From: Acorus gramineus | Lineage: Eukaryota > Streptophyta > Magnoliopsida > Acorales > Acoraceae | Reading direction: 5' to 3' | Assembly (NCBI GenBank): GCA_030737835.1 | Contig: CM060847.1 | Coordinates: 4,492,484-4,556,483, forward strand | DNA length: 64,000 nucleotides | In this document: positions 1 to 12,529 of the stretch, in pieces | How the letters are laid out: the number at the start of each line of letters is the position of its first letter | How positions within the stretch are numbered: the stretch's first letter is position 1 | Notes under the pieces: model-generated | What the model saw: the letters and a program-made list of their open reading frames with translations, nothing else | The model's database searches: none | What the model was told of the DNA's origin: nothing | Program-made: the position numbers and the translations under genes

Positions 1-740
1 CTGATGCATCTTCATTTTGATTTGTCACATCATTAATACAGTCTATGAAAATCATTTAACATTATATATAATATATTATCTTAATGTATACTATATTATT
101 GAAAATATAAAAATATATGCATTCAATTTATATGACAATATACTTTTTTTTTAAAAATACATATGTATATATTATTGGATAATTTGATATTTCAGAAAAA
201 TACATGTACATGAAATTGTAAAATGAACTAAGTTTGATAACGCTCCTTGTCCTTAAGGAAAATGATATGTCCAATCTCATTTAAAATTCACACCGTTTTT
301 TTTAATTTTTTTTTAAAGATATATATTCTTTCATTAAAGTAGATACTATTATACGAAATAAAATATTGAGATACAATAATATATTTTTTCTTTTTAAAAA
401 TAAAAATTATACTATGATAAAAATTCATACACTGATAACGTAGACTACAAAACGGATTTTGTTAATCAATTTCTTGCTTTTAAACTGAGCGCTGATACAC
501 GCAGCCCCGTTTGCAGCCCGATACGCTATGATAACAGAGTATATACTTCTCTATCATAGTATATAACTTCTATCGTAGCGTATGATATGATTGTTTTTTT
601 ATTTTTTCAATTTAAAAAAAAATATACTATTGTATTTCAATACATGCATATGTAACAACATATATTTCAAAGAGAAAGTATATGATTCAAAAAAAAAGAA
701 AGAAAAACAATATGGACTGCAGTTAGAGCAGCAACGAGGT
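1..740. repeat. AT-rich fold-back repeat cluster
   Basis: This stretch is very AT-rich and I see no gene in it. About 480-730 holds a block beginning near the motif GATACGCTATGATAACA, followed by T-rich and A-rich runs and the motif ACAACATATATTTC. The same block recurs in the same orientation at about 6940-7190 and, more diverged, at about 14190-14370. The segment at about 300-440 reads as an inverted version of it, which suggests a palindromic MITE. The ends could not be fixed by eye. Confidence 0.45.
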
Positions 741-1004
741 AGAGTGTATCTGTTTCTTAAGGATAGCATTTTTATACTTTTTAATGTCTATCTATATTTT
801 GTTTTACGAAGGGATCATGTGAAGGGATCATGTGAAGAGACTTGAGTGTGAACAAGTAACTCATGTTTGTTTTGAATCTTTAAATTGTCATCCATCAAAT
901 GTCAGTTTTTTTTTTAAACTTCTACCTTGTTCTGCAGGAATAGATACTTGATTTGTCTATATAATCACTTTTACTTGACGGAAGGTATGTCTACGTTGTA
1001 CAAA

Positions 1005-1452
1005 TATATAAACACTAAGTGTGTCTAACGTATTCCAGAACTCACGGGGATTTTTTTCTTCTATCGACTGAGAGTTTGTCTAGGAAATAAATATATGTAG
1101 GCGGCATACGTGTCTAATAAATTCTAGAACCTACAGGTTTTTTTTCTAGTCCTATTGACCGGACCATTGTTTAGAAAATACATATATGTAGACAACTTAG
1201 GTGTCTAACGCAATCCAGAACTCACATTTTTTTTTCTATTCCCATCGACTAAGGAATTGTCTACAATTTGCATATTTGTAGACATCTCACGTGTTTACCT
1301 CATTCCAAAACTTACATGTTTTTTTCCTTCTTTTCCGTTGATTGAAAAATTGTCAAAGAAATACATATTTGTCAGATCTTTTTTATGTTTCTATTGACTG
1401 AGATTTTATCTAGAAAAAATATAATATATATATAGACGCTAGATGTGTCTAA
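1005..1452. repeat. Minisatellite, period about 90 bp, 4-5 diverged copies
   Basis: The motif GTGTCTAACG followed by an ATTCCAGAACTCAC-like string starts at 1021, 1110, 1201 and 1291, with a shortened unit after 1380 and a last partial unit at 1445. Each unit also carries a T-run, a TCGACTGA-like string and a TATGTAGAC-like string. Units differ by substitutions and small indels, so the array is old. It ends about 270 bp upstream of the release-factor start codon and may overlap its promoter. Confidence 0.75.
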
Positions 1453-1686
1453 CAAAAATGAGTATATTTAGTACCGAATCATAAATGAATATTTAACACT
1501 TAACCCAATTAAGACGGTGTGTGCTCGGTAAAACGAGGGGGTGCAAATAGCCGGATCCATAGCATAGACCCGAGTCACCCGACCCATTTAAATGGTCCTC
1601 ACAACCTGAATATCGGACGGTCCCAAAGCAAGCGATCGACTGGCTCTGCAACTCGCTTTGCGAAGTGGAGAAGGCAAAGGGGAGAG

Positions 1687-1714
1687 ACTAGAGAGAGAGA
1701 GAGAGAGAGAGAGG
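1687..1714 (+). repeat. GA microsatellite in the mtRF1 5' leader
   Basis: A nearly pure GA dinucleotide run lies just upstream of the chosen ATG at 1719. Such runs are common in plant 5' UTRs. It is probably transcribed as part of the release-factor leader. Confidence 0.7.
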
Positions 1715-1718
1715 GACG

Positions 1719-4700
1719 ATGAAGCTTCCATGGCGGATGTTGATGATGACGACGCGAGGGAGGTGGAGGAAACCCTGCCTCGACTTCCAATGCCTCTCGC
1801 TCCGTCTCCCTTCGAATCAACCGACCCGTCCCTACTCATCCGGTACCAACTCTTCAATCCCCTTCTCCGTTTCACAGCGAAACACCAACCCTAATTTCAC
1901 GTTTTCTTTGCTTCCTCGTACAGAATCGCATCCTCAGATGTCCGCCGACCTCGTAAAGATGATGGAGCAGAAGATGACGACGATCGAGCTGAGAACCGCT
2001 CACCTCCAGCGTCTCATGAACCAGGTAAAACTGTTAAAGTGAAATCGCTGTTTGATGTGTCGATTCGATTGATTGGACGATTTATTGTGTTCTGATGTTG
2101 AATGAAGACAGCCGGAAATGACCGCCACGGACTATGGGAGGGCGAATAAGGAGCTCCGGAAGTTCGGCGGATCAATGGAGCTTATAAGGGAGTTGAGGGC
2201 CAAACAGAAGGTATACTCTGCTAATGGACTTCCTTTACTGATGGATTTCTGTACTAGTTTTGATTGTATCCTTGTGAGTGAATTGGATGGGATTAATGGA
2301 ATATAGTGTTATGTCGAAAATCATACATAGATTTTGAGATTACATTTGAAAATCTGTAGTAGCAGTGGTTAAAAAAGAATTTGATTAAATAAATATGGAA
2401 GCTTGGCTAATTTGGTTTCGGCATATTTGATTTGACCATTAAGTGCCATTTCAAAAAATTGATATGAAGCCCCCTCACACTATCAGAACTTTAGATGAAA
2501 TGGTTATGACAGTCCAATCAATTCGATTTTGTTTTTGGAATAAAATATAGGAGCATTCTTATGAAGGAAAGAAGCCTCAAACAAAGGAGACAAGGATCTT
2601 TGTACATAAAGCTAGATATGAAGTAAATGTAATACAAGATAGAAGGGAAATAGATATGAGGGTGCAAGCCAACCTTTATCTCAAAAAAAAAAAGATAGAA
2701 GGAAATTATTTTTTTGATATTAAAAGATAGAAGGAAATGATATCATCAGAAGGGGAGGTCTTTTCGAGAATGCCACTAAATTGTCACCTCCCAAACCAAA
2801 AGTTGACCATAATGGTAGATGAAGTATCCACTCCCATCATCATGATTCATAATGACCCAATTCGATTTTGTTACATGCATAATAATAATCTTGACATATA
2901 AATAACAGTCGTGATGAACAGAAAAGGAGATTACAGCCTTCCCCATTATCCTGTTAAGGCACGGGTAGGAGTCAATAAATTTGAAGAGTTGCGGCATAAT
3001 GGTCCTGATTATAAGTATAATGAACATTCTAAGTATAATGAACCATCACTAACTTTGTCTGTGAAATGAATTTACATCTATGGAAATGGTAGCATTAGTC
3101 ATGAAAAAAGCAAGGATGTGTACTAACAACATTAGTCTCTCTGTAGAGATTAACAAGGATTTCTTTTTATTTTATTTTCCAGTAGAAACTGAATAACAAC
3201 CATTGCCTGTTTTCATCTGGTAGGAGATCGAGAGTTTAAGAACCCTTATAGATGAATGTCCCGAGGATAAAGACATGCGTGATATGGCAGCTGAAGAATT
3301 GTCAAATGCCATGGAGGATGAGAACAGATTGCATCATCTCCTGCTTAAGTCATTGCTTCCAAAGGATGATGCTGATGAGAGGGACTGCATTTTGGAAGTG
3401 AGGGCAGGTAAACATAAACTTGGGATATGAAGTTAATGTGAGAATTGTGTTCATATTTCTTTTCAACATTAATTTTCCATTCCCTCTAGTTGATCACTTC
3501 AATCAATGAAAGAGAGGTCTAAATTTTTTTCTTAAATCATCCTTGATAATAGTTTGTGGCAGGGACTGGAGGAGAAGAGGCATCATTGTTTGCAATGGAT
3601 ATATTTAAAATGTATGCTTTCTTCCTATTTGTTATCACATCCCTAAGTTCTACCCGTTAATTCAGGTATAAATTCTTCGAAATGCCATTCGACTTACAGG
3701 TATGAGAAATATTCACAAAAGAAGGGATGGAAGTTTGAGGTGGTGGACATTATGGAGTCTGATTTGAGAGGATACAAGGTTCTTTTCCTGTTTTGACGAA
3801 ATTATAATGGTGCTCTATGTCAAAGGATCTTAGGATCTTAGTTATCCAAGTATTTTCGGTCACACATGATTTTTACTTTAAAATGTAAAAGCTGTTGTGT
3901 CCCAATGCCGTCATGCAAACTAATGCTGATTTGTTTCTTTGCCACCAGCAACAGAAGCATGATTTTTATTTTGCACATTATTTCTCCTTCTCTAAACTGA
4001 TCATTCAACTTGGAAATAAGAATGCCTCTCATCTAAATGTTTTTTTTTTCTTTTTCTTTTTTTTTTTTTGGGGGGGGATCCTCACTTGGATTTACAAATT
4101 TTGAATACAACATGAAAGAAAATTTAATATCAGGTTTCTTCTCAGTTGTCCTATCATTTATCATCTTCTCTCTTTATAAAATGAATATTGCCATTATCTG
4201 TTATCAAAATTGTGAAGAATTTTCCCACCGTGTGTGAATACAATGTCAAAATCCAAGCATTCTGTTATTTCTGAAATGGTGATGTATATTCCATCCCTAA
4301 CATAAATCTGATAGAGGACCTCCCCTCCTCTGCGTACATCCTCATTAATTAATCTTAAATGATATCTGTGTCTCCAGGAAGCCAGTGGCTCTATTTCAGG
4401 ACCTGGTGTATATGGAAAACTAAAGTTTGAAAGAGGCATTCACAGGGTCCAGGTGGCCTATAGACATATTTTATATACATTGTAGACTGAATTTCATCCT
4501 CACCATCATCGAAATGACATGATTGTGTTTTTTCACCATTGTTTTGTAGCGCATTCCAGTGACGGAGAAGTCTGGGCGTGTGCATACCAGTGCTGTTTCT
4601 GTTGTTATACTCCCCCAAGCTGACGAGGTGGACATTCCTTCCTGAGCTAATCCTTAAATATTTTATCTGACATTCAAATTTTTATCAATGATGCAATCAT

Positions 4701-6818
4701 ACATGGATCTGAAACTTAAAGACTGACTAATATAATATCATGGTGTTGCATGAAATACATTTTAAACAACCTAGATCCTGGCTGTACCTCTTGAGTTGTG
4801 TGGTATTGTTGTTGTGAATACCTGGGTCCCCTTTGTTACTCTCTTTGTTTTATATTTTCACTTCATTCGAATGTTTGACAAGAATAATGCAGATGTATGT
4901 TTCAATTTTTATGCTCCACGGATAATTTATTTGTTTTTATATATGCAAGGGGCTCATTATAACTTTATTGTACATGTATAAAACTAATTAGGTTGTGTTG
5001 CCTGGTTATTTATAAAACTTAAATCCTTTACAAGCCATTGGTTTGACATGGAAGTCAACCTTGTACCTGATGTTGTTAATATTTAGTTGCTGGACCGTAT
5101 ATGGAGAAGTGATTGCTACCTGGGGTTGGGCTTCAAAATTTCTGATCATCCTGCACAATTTCTAATGTAATATATTGGCTTATCCATCTCATAGAGATTC
5201 TTGATGGAGCATAAGCTTATTCATGATTTATGAAAATTGTAACTGAAAGTGTAGTATATAAATCATTTTGACAGATGCACTACTGTCAGACTGAAAACAG
5301 TCAGATCTATGATTGGATCCATTAGAGGTTCTACTGATTTAATATCCTATCTTGTGCTTCTACAGGTGGATGTCCAGTTGCGCAATGAAGACTTGAAAAT
5401 TGATACCTACAGATCTGGGGGAGCAGGTGGTCAGAGTGTAAACACCACAAATAGTGCTGTTAGAGTTACCCACATTCCGTCTGGAATAACTGTTGCAATC
5501 CAAGATGAAAGATCACAACACATGGTAATTTCCAAGTTCTCTCTCACTCTCATTCATTCATCTGGGCATGGGTACTTAAATATCTGAATAAAATGCATCA
5601 TATGCTTTGGTAATATGCATTCAACGCAGCCGTGAGACTGTGTAGCCTAAGCTAATGTGTATCATCTTATCTTCAACTTGATTTTTTTTTTTTTTTTGGC
5701 AAAATATTTGCAGTAGAAGGTTAACTGTATTGACTTAGTTCAAACTTCAAAGATGATGTATTTTCACATCTTCAAAAGAATGAAATTGATTAATTAGTTT
5801 CCAATCCAAACAAGTTAGATGTTCTGGATGCATAAGAATAAATTGGTTATGTTGCATGGACCTTGGAATGACTACACGAGATGCTGATACTCACATCCCA
5901 ATTTAGGATAATGTTACATCCAGTCCCATTTCTAGCCTCAATTCCAGTTTACATGAGTTTTGAATTTTTTAAAAATAGCATACCTCATCTAATGAGGTAC
6001 ATGCTTTTATAAAAAATGAAGCTATACTCTAATGAATTGCATGGATACATTTATAGAAAATGTAAAAAAATTCTTTCGAAGCATATGCTTTGTTAAAGTG
6101 AGTATATGCGTCGTTAATTTTCTATTGACGCATATAGGGCTAGAATTGGGGATGAAAATGGATCTGGGTGCCCCCCAATTTAAGGTGGATAGAAAACAGT
6201 GGCCTATACACCAGTGCTAATCATCGAATATTAACTGCATTCCTGATGTGATCTTAGATGTTGATGTGAACACTAACAGTAGAGTGATGGGTCATTCCAA
6301 GATGATTTATAACTTCCAAATATTCAATTAGTTATGTATAATTCCAATCAATGTCCGTTTTTTCAAACTCATTATGTTAGATGTTAGCAAGCTAACTAAA
6401 TATAACTATTTCTTTGGATTTATCACCTGATCCATCTGTATAATTTCTTTTGTAGAACAAGGCCAAAGCCCTCAAAGTGCTATGCGCGAGGCTATACGAG
6501 ATCGAGAGGTCCAGAATTCAGGCAACCCGTTCAAGACTCCGAACAGAACAGGTACGCTGAACCACACACATCTGCAACCTGTTTTTTTTTTTGACAATAC
6601 TGTGATGTAATACACGATTTCGATAGATTGGAAGCGGGGACAGATCTGAACGGATCCGGACATACAATTTCCCCCAAGGTCGGGTCACGGATCACCGGGT
6701 TGGGATCACTTGTCACTCCTTAGATGATATGATGCAGGGTGAGGGTTTGGACTCCTTCATTGATGCTCTTCTTTTACAGCAAGAAATGGACGTTGTTGCT
6801 TCTTTTGGTTCGCTCTAG
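1719..6818 (+). CDS. Mitochondrial peptide chain release factor 1 (class I RF, PrfA family)
   Basis: Predicted 438 aa from ten exons: 1719-2024, 2112-2210, 3224-3407, 3563-3611, 3700-3778, 4378-4452, 4550-4627, 5366-5524, 6456-6551 and 6627-6818. All junctions are GT-AG and keep frame. The N-terminus is rich in Arg and Ser and poor in acids, as in a mitochondrial presequence. The codon-recognition tripeptide PVT lies at about residues 267-269 in the context [14 protein letters not shown], which is the RF1 type reading UAA/UAG. The peptidyl-hydrolase GGQ motif is at about 311-313 in [18 protein letters not shown]. The GGQ context matches plant mitochondrial RF1 (I recall At2g47020) rather than plastid APG3. 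It should act on mitoribosomes to release finished chains. The start at 1719 is the only ATG in frame with the conserved domain that gives a full presequence. The overlapping frame from 1658 is not continuous with exon 2. Confidence 0.93.
2530..2692 (+). mobile_element. Possible retroposon 3' tail in mtRF1 intron 2
   Basis: Intron 2 (2211-3223) contains a more GC-balanced segment that ends in a pure A-run at about 2682-2692, preceded by GTGCAAGCCAACCTTTATCTC. This looks like the tail of a LINE or SINE insertion. No coding remnant or target duplication was found, so this is tentative. Confidence 0.25.
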
Positions 6819-8230
6819 AGAGAATTTTTTTCTTCTTTTATGTAACTGGCATTAGAAGGCTTTTTTATCCCACATTGGTTCAACTTCTCAATAATGGATC
6901 ATATTATGTAACTTTAATATGAGCGTTGATATACACAGTTCTTTTTGTAGTCCGTTCTGCAGCATCATACGCTATGATAACATAGTATATACTGCACTAT
7001 CATAGTGTATTGAGTCTTATCATAATATATAATTTGATTTTTATTTTTCATTTTTTCACTATGAAAAAAAATACATTAATATATCTTAGTATATACTTTA
7101 TTTTATATAACAACATGGATTTCAAAAGGTGAGTGCGATTTAAAAAAAAAAATAAAAATGAGATGGTGTAATTGGTGCTATGTGTATCTTTTTTTCTTTA
7201 ATATTATGTGTTATATTTATTATTATCATCATTTATGGTGAGATTGGCAACACATTGGGTTCAAAAATATAATAAGTGAGAATTAGTTAGAATAATATCA
7301 AAATTGGTGTTTTGAAAGATTGAAATAAATCTAGCCAATCTTTGAAATTAAATTATTTCAATTTATTCAATCCAAAAGAATACGTTGATTCTCTTTCAAA
7401 TCAATTATTAACATCTCTTATAAATCAACTGATAAATTAATTGTCATTATTTTTTTTATTTTTTATAAATCCTTATTCACGCATTATTCACATTTTAACC
7501 AAACAACAAAACTTTATTATTACATTTTTTTTAATGAGAATAATTTAAAATACAGTAATACAAAACATTATTTTATACTTATTTATATTAGAATAGCCAT
7601 TAACATTAGAATATCTTAATTCTTTATCCCAACGAGAGCAAAGGAGAATAATGAATATAAGTTGATCGATTTGCACCTTCACAAAAATTAAGCCTAAAAT
7701 ACCAACCAATATTTAAAAAAAAAAAAATATAAATAGAGGCACATCATTCATTGGTTTTTCTGGTTATAATTGGAGGTACCTGCTCATAAATGATATTTTT
7801 TAAAGAAGCAAAACTTGCAGAGGAAAACAGTAACAGCAAATTGAAAATCTCAATGAACCACAATTTTCTTCTACATGCACAAACACAGCTTTCAGAGTAC
7901 TAATTTTCGTTACATCTATTGTTACACACTGTTCGCATACCGTAACAATAATTTCAAATGACAGATCATAGAACAAATCCTCTTTTGAGCTTATACACAT
8001 AACACATTGTGCCACAACCTACCTAGCAACAGCATTCCAGGATCACCATTTTGTTGATTCAATATCACCAGATGGGAATTAAGTTACATTAAGACCTGAG
8101 GTTTGTCGAACAAAATTGCGTAGTTTGTGTCAAGTGATTGCAGGCATTTTTTTTGAACTAAAACAGAAGAGGGGGAAACAAAGGCCTTATGAGAAATAGA
8201 ATAATTTAACTCAACAGAATATCATAAACA
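6819..8230. other. Convergent intergenic region between mtRF1 and RRP36
   Basis: The mtRF1 stop and the RRP36 stop face each other, so this stretch holds both 3' UTRs. The rest is repeat: a copy of the GATACGCTATGATAACA block at about 6940-7190 and a MITE-like segment at about 7230-7640. I see no gene. Confidence 0.7.
7230..7640. mobile_element. MITE-like remnant of the Tourist-type family seen at 61900-62354
   Basis: About 7440-7560 contains the strings TTATTCAC, ATTATTCACATTTTAACC, AACAACAAAACTTTATTATTA and AATGAGAATAATTT. Their reverse complements occur in order within the element at 61900-62354, and the same orientation occurs at about 25480-25570. Clear terminal inverted repeats were not found, so this copy is eroded or truncated. 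Confidence 0.5.
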
Positions 8231-11200
8231 TTAGTCCTCATTTGCAGGGCGGCGGTAAGGTATGTAGCGATGATCTTTTGAGGCATTTTTCCTCCTCCTC
8301 TTCTCGATGAAGGATTCCAGTTTACCTTCAGCCTGCCAAACAAAATATTAGGCGAATAAATAAAACTATCAAAGCAAAGAACACACAAAAACAAAAACCA
8401 ACATTTGAAGATCATTTCATTGACATAAGTGCACTGACCTTGAGATTATTATACTTCTGAACCAGACTTTGCTCGCGTATCTCAGCTGTAAAACAAAACT
8501 TGGATGTCACTTCTTCGGGAAGAAAGTTCAAGAGCCAACTTTGCATAATAAATATTACAGAGTTTGGGTTTTTTTTAAAGCTCCCTCAAGTCCTTAACAT
8601 TCTCCAAAATTGGTGAGAATGGGACAAAAAGGTGTTTCCTTTTATTTTTATGTGACAGATAAAATATATAGTTTGAATTGAACAAGATATCAAGAATCAA
8701 AAGAGAACAAGAGACATAAACATTATCCAACATATACGAGATTGATTAAAACAACTGAGCAGCTAGAATAAACCCAAGATGATAGTGTGTGAGTGAGAAG
8801 AAGAGCAGCAGAGAGAGAACAAACATTTCTTAAGATAAAATGGTCGCTTCCCATGCTTGGCCGCTTCCCTTTCTTTCTTCTTATGTTCTGCCAAAATCTC
8901 AGCATCTCTGCTCTTTCCAGATTCTGACTTAAGCTGCTTATCCTGAAGGAACATTGGCACGCACAAATCTTTTAAATAAATAAAGCTTTCACAGAAAATT
9001 CAAGATGAACAAAGTTCTAGTTTCAAGTAGGAATTCAGGAAAAATGATGCAAAGCCAGGCAGACAAAAAGGTGAATGTCCTAATGTCTAAATTCATACAT
9101 AATCTCAAATCATGGCCAACAAATTTGAAGATGATAAATGTTAAACTTCACCCACAAACCATGTGCATCAGGTAAGCCTGGAGGGATTAAACTCAAGACC
9201 TATGGGGAGCAAACCCATGGCTTTAACCAAAGTACCAACCCCGTGTGGGTTATTATTATCAAGTCATTGATATACTTTTTTTTGGTTAATAATAAATGAA
9301 TGTTATACTTGCACAAAAGAAATTCAAGTTTTATTGATCTGACACTAGTAAGTCAGTGATAATAGTGCTATTCTATTCATTAAAAAACTGATTTCACAAG
9401 ATGCAAACAGAAGGCAAGAAATCAACTCTATCTCCTATATTTTAGTACCTTCTGATTGTGATTCAATGATTGATGTATACAGAATTATATTATGTTAAAG
9501 TGGATATGATTTATGTTCTCCTGATATGAAACCACTGTTAAAATAGATGCAAGTGATGTCCCATCATTCTGATAAATAGGGCCTTCAAATAAGAGCAATG
9601 TATGCATCTTTTTCCCCACCCTCCCATGTTATTAACATTTAAGTTTTACAGGAAGAATAATTTCCCTTGACAAGAAAGTGTAATATGAAAAGTCATATTT
9701 CACATGGGAAACAACCACAATGTATGAAGCTCTATGATCACAAGATTCAAAAGACAAAAGCTGCAAGGATTTAAAAATATATGAAAAATGTGAGACATAA
9801 GAGAGAAGACAGTAAACCGTGGTCAGGCAAAAAAATCATCCAGTATGCACTAACTTACAATCCATGAAATGTGTTTCTTTAACTTCTCAGTTTCTTCTGG
9901 ATCCTTTGACTTCTTCACCAACTTCTGAAGTTTCTGTAAAGATGGTGGCAAATCAGTATCAAAAAATAAAATATAGAAAACAACATTTTATAAAAGCTTC
10001 TGCAGCCAGGAAGATCACCTCTCTTTCAGCAGGGAGTTCAACCTCATACAAAAAACTGTATCTTTTCCTGAACCTACAAACCAACAAGTAATCATCGATG
10101 GTATATGATCCATTGAGTGTTAACATGAGACTCAAACAAAATCTTTAGTTTTACCAATCATTTTGACAGATCAAGTCTCTACCAATCCCCGAAGATCTAA
10201 AATTGAGATTCAAACAACACTAAGGCCCCGTTTGGTTGCACGTTTGGGACAGCTTTTGCTTTTTGAAAAGCTGAAAAACTAAAATCGTACAGCCAAACGG
10301 AACAGCTTTATTCAGAATCGGAAGCTGAATTCCTTTTAAGCTTCTGCAGCCAGGAAGATCACCTCTCTTTCAGCAGGGAGTTCAACCTCATACAAAAAAC
10401 TGTATCTTTTCCTGAACCTACAAACCAACAAGTAATCATCGATGGTATATGATCCATTGAGTGTTAACATGAGACTCAAACAAAATCTTTAGTTTTACCA
10501 ATCATTTTGACAGATCAAGTCTCTACCAATCCCCGAAGATCTAAAATTGAGATTCAAACAACACTAAATGAAAAATGTCGAAGAAAAAAAAAATCAGCAT
10601 TCCATTAAGTGTTAACATGAGCCTTAATGGGTGACAATCGTGGCTTCTCTTCAGGCTTGGATCTTGGTAATTCTAGGACAAGAGAAGGTCTCATCTATCA
10701 TGGGGCATTTTTGGTGATTGTATTCTTATTGTAGGTGGGTAAGGTGGTTTACCACCTTCAGGCCTTTTGGGTTTTCTCATTTTCTTTGTAAGCAGAGATC
10801 CCTCGTCTCCTTTATTTTCGAAGGGCGTCATGCCGTCATCTTAATATTAAATGCTCCTATCTTCCATATAAAAAAAAATTCCTCAACATGAATTCATCTG
10901 TTATTGTAATGTGGGATGAATCGATACACATTGACCCAATAAGAAAAGATCGATAGAGCCTGATAGTACGAAAACGGAATGATAAAAAGAAATGTAAAGA
11001 AGCATTTTGATTCAAAAACACGAATTTATGCATGTGCGCCTTTTTCCTAAATATTATTTTCTAGACTAATAATCAAGTAGATGCCATCACTTCTCAAAAA
11101 ATGCAACTAGTCTACACCCCACTCTGACTAACAATCTCCGCCATAGTTAAAACAAGATTTTATTCAAAGATTCTTAAAACTAACCTATAAGTATGGGCAA

Positions 11201-12434
11201 ATAAAGAACAGAAAAAATTACAGAGAAAAATAAAAAAATCTTTGCATGACATCATAGAAACTGGGTGTACAAAATGATATAAAGTCACTGATAATGCATA
11301 ATTTATGGGAGATACACATAACTAGTAAAAACAAAATAAGATGTTAGCAGATGAAACTTTAGATCAATCAATAAAGTTGTGAAATTTCTAGAGCAATGAA
11401 ATGTAAGCTCACCCATCTGGGTCAAGGTTTCCGCACAATGACTCAAACCGAGGATCCCTCACAACCTGGAGTAACAAAACACCTTTCTCTTGTGTTAAAA
11501 AATGATAAATTTAAATATATATATATTTGGATGTGTGGTTGAAACACTGATATTCTCAAACCCAACTTTTAAAAGGCATTGTTTTGCAATTTTTTCAATT
11601 GTTGGATTTTTTTCAAGTTTGAAAAGCCAAACACTAAAACGTAATTGAATTCGCAATTGGGAATCTTCCGCTTTTCAAATGCAGAATCCCCCCAGCTTTT
11701 GGGCGGATTCAGCAGTGGAAAGCCAAACAGTTTTTGCTTCTGTGTCCCAATCCCGCTTTTTCAACATTTTCTACACAAATTCCCCGGCTTTTCAAACTCT
11801 CCAAAAACAATGCTTTTCAAATGCAAACATATTCTCATAATCTGAGCAGTTGAACCACACATCCAAACGGGGCCTATGTCAAAGAACAAAACAAAACATA
11901 AATTACTATTTTTAATTTTTTTTTTTTATACCTTTTTAGGAACTTGAATGATTTGTCTAAACCTCCCCACAGGCTTCCTGCTGCTCATCTCCATCGGCCT
12001 TGAATTCAAAATTTTTTTTTTTTTAAAAAAAAAAAAAAAGAGAGTGTGTGAATTCCAAGGCAAGGACAGACATTCGAATCGAAAGTTAGGAAATCCAAGG
12101 AAGGAAAAAAACGAGTTCACCTGTTCTTATTAGCCCGGCTAATCTTCTTTTCCTCGTCAGGGATTCGCCGGCGACCACCACCACCACTCGACGAGGCGGA
12201 GTGGAACCCGGCGGCTCTCGCCTTATGCAGCTCCCCGAGAGGCACTTCGGCGAGCTCTCTCTCTATCTCTCTCTCCAGTTCTTCTTCTTGTTCCTTCAAA
12301 ATCAAAATAGGGAGATCAATTTAAAGAGAGGGGGATGATTTGAGAAAAAGAAGAAAAGAAAAAACGAGTCGTAGTAATGTAGGAACCTCATCGGATGATG
12401 ACACTCGCTCCTCTTCTTCACTCAGATCAGTCAT
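8231..12434 (-). CDS. RRP36: RRP36 homolog, ribosomal RNA processing protein
   Basis: Predicted 245 aa from nine exons, in transcript order: 12434-12387, 12293-12121, 11998-11932, 11465-11413, then exon 5 (either 10417-10363 or its identical copy 10073-10019), 9933-9859, 8942-8825, 8485-8439 and 8332-8231. All junctions keep frame when one copy of exon 5 is used. The N-terminus is acidic with a Glu-rich helix. It is followed by the family block NKNRPMEMSSRKPV and then DPRFESLCGNLDPDGFRKRY. The C-terminus has GKRPFYLKKS and the basic DHRYIPYRRP end typical of RRP36. In other eukaryotes RRP36 is a nucleolar factor needed for early pre-rRNA cleavage on the way to 18S rRNA. Two telo-boxes lie in the leader. 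Identity is secure, and the only uncertainty is which exon 5 copy is used. Confidence 0.92.
9160..9250 (-). mobile_element. Possible tRNA-derived SINE fragment in RRP36 intron 6
   Basis: On the minus strand the segment reads GGGGTTGGTACTTTGGTTAAAG (as two overlapping short strings), then CCATGGGTTTGCTCCCCAT, then a GTTTAATCCC B-box-like string. This resembles the head of a tRNA-related SINE. It is too degenerate to be a functional tRNA, with no clean cloverleaf or acceptor stem. No poly(A) tail or target duplication was identified. Confidence 0.3.
9994..10223. repeat. Direct repeat copy 1 carrying RRP36 exon 5
   Basis: This 230-bp copy appears identical to 10338-10567, offset by exactly 344 bp. 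It contains the whole 55-nt exon 5 (10073-10019) with both splice sites, plus about 150 bp of upstream intron. The lack of visible differences suggests a very recent event, or an assembly artefact. Confidence 0.95.
10224..10337. mobile_element. Short fold-back insert between the two exon 5 copies
   Basis: The 114-bp spacer starts GGCCCCGTTTGGTTGCAC, a common start for plant MITEs, and contains CGTACAGCCAAACGG as an inverted partner about 80 bp further on. GCTTTTTGAAAAGC forms an inner palindrome. It is probably a small MITE or fragment that arrived with the duplication. The right end lacks a matching GGGGCC, so it is incomplete or internally ended. Confidence 0.45.
10338..10567. repeat. Direct repeat copy 2 carrying RRP36 exon 5
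   Basis: This is the transcript-upstream copy of the 230-bp repeat. The exon lies at 10417-10363 with the same acceptor and donor as in the other copy. See 9994-10223. Confidence 0.95.
10625..10875 (+). mobile_element. LINE-like 3' end fragment in RRP36 intron 4
   Basis: The segment has the composition of a plant LINE 3' region (strings such as GGCCTTTTGGGTTTTCTC and GCTCCTATCTTCCATAT) and ends in an A-run at about 10869-10877. Similar tail structures end the segments at 16740 and 46610. No reverse-transcriptase coding remains. Confidence 0.4.
11526..11874. mobile_element. hAT-like MITE in RRP36 intron 3
   Basis: The left end TTTGGATGTGTGGTTGAA is nearly the exact inverted complement of the right end TTGAACCACACATCCAAA, which is followed by CGGGGCC. 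The CCCCGTTTGGATG type of terminus is widespread in plant non-autonomous DNA elements. The left CGGGGCC part is missing or replaced by a TA run. There is no coding capacity. Confidence 0.7.
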
Positions 12435-12444
12435 GGCGGATTTC

Positions 12445-12470
12445 TTCAAACCCTAACAAAACCCTAGATC
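12445..12470 (-). promoter_or_regulatory. Two telo-box motifs in the RRP36 leader
   Basis: Two AAACCCTA strings lie at about 12448-12455 and 12459-12466, just upstream of the RRP36 ATG (12434-12432). Telo-boxes are known in plant promoters and leaders of ribosomal-protein and ribosome-biogenesis genes, which fits the gene they precede. Confidence 0.6.
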
Positions 12471-12529
12471 GTCGAGGAAAAAAGGGCGGAGCGTCGGAAA
12501 AGAGGAGGGGAATTTGTTTTTCATTTTTT

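Noticed and set aside
1588..1894. Ser-rich and Glu/Asp-rich frames around the first mtRF1 exon
   Set aside because: They come from the GA repeat and from alternative frames of exon 1; none continues into the conserved release-factor exons.
9160..9250. tRNA gene on the minus strand
   Set aside because: The A- and B-box-like strings are too degenerate and no acceptor stem pairs; kept only as a possible SINE.
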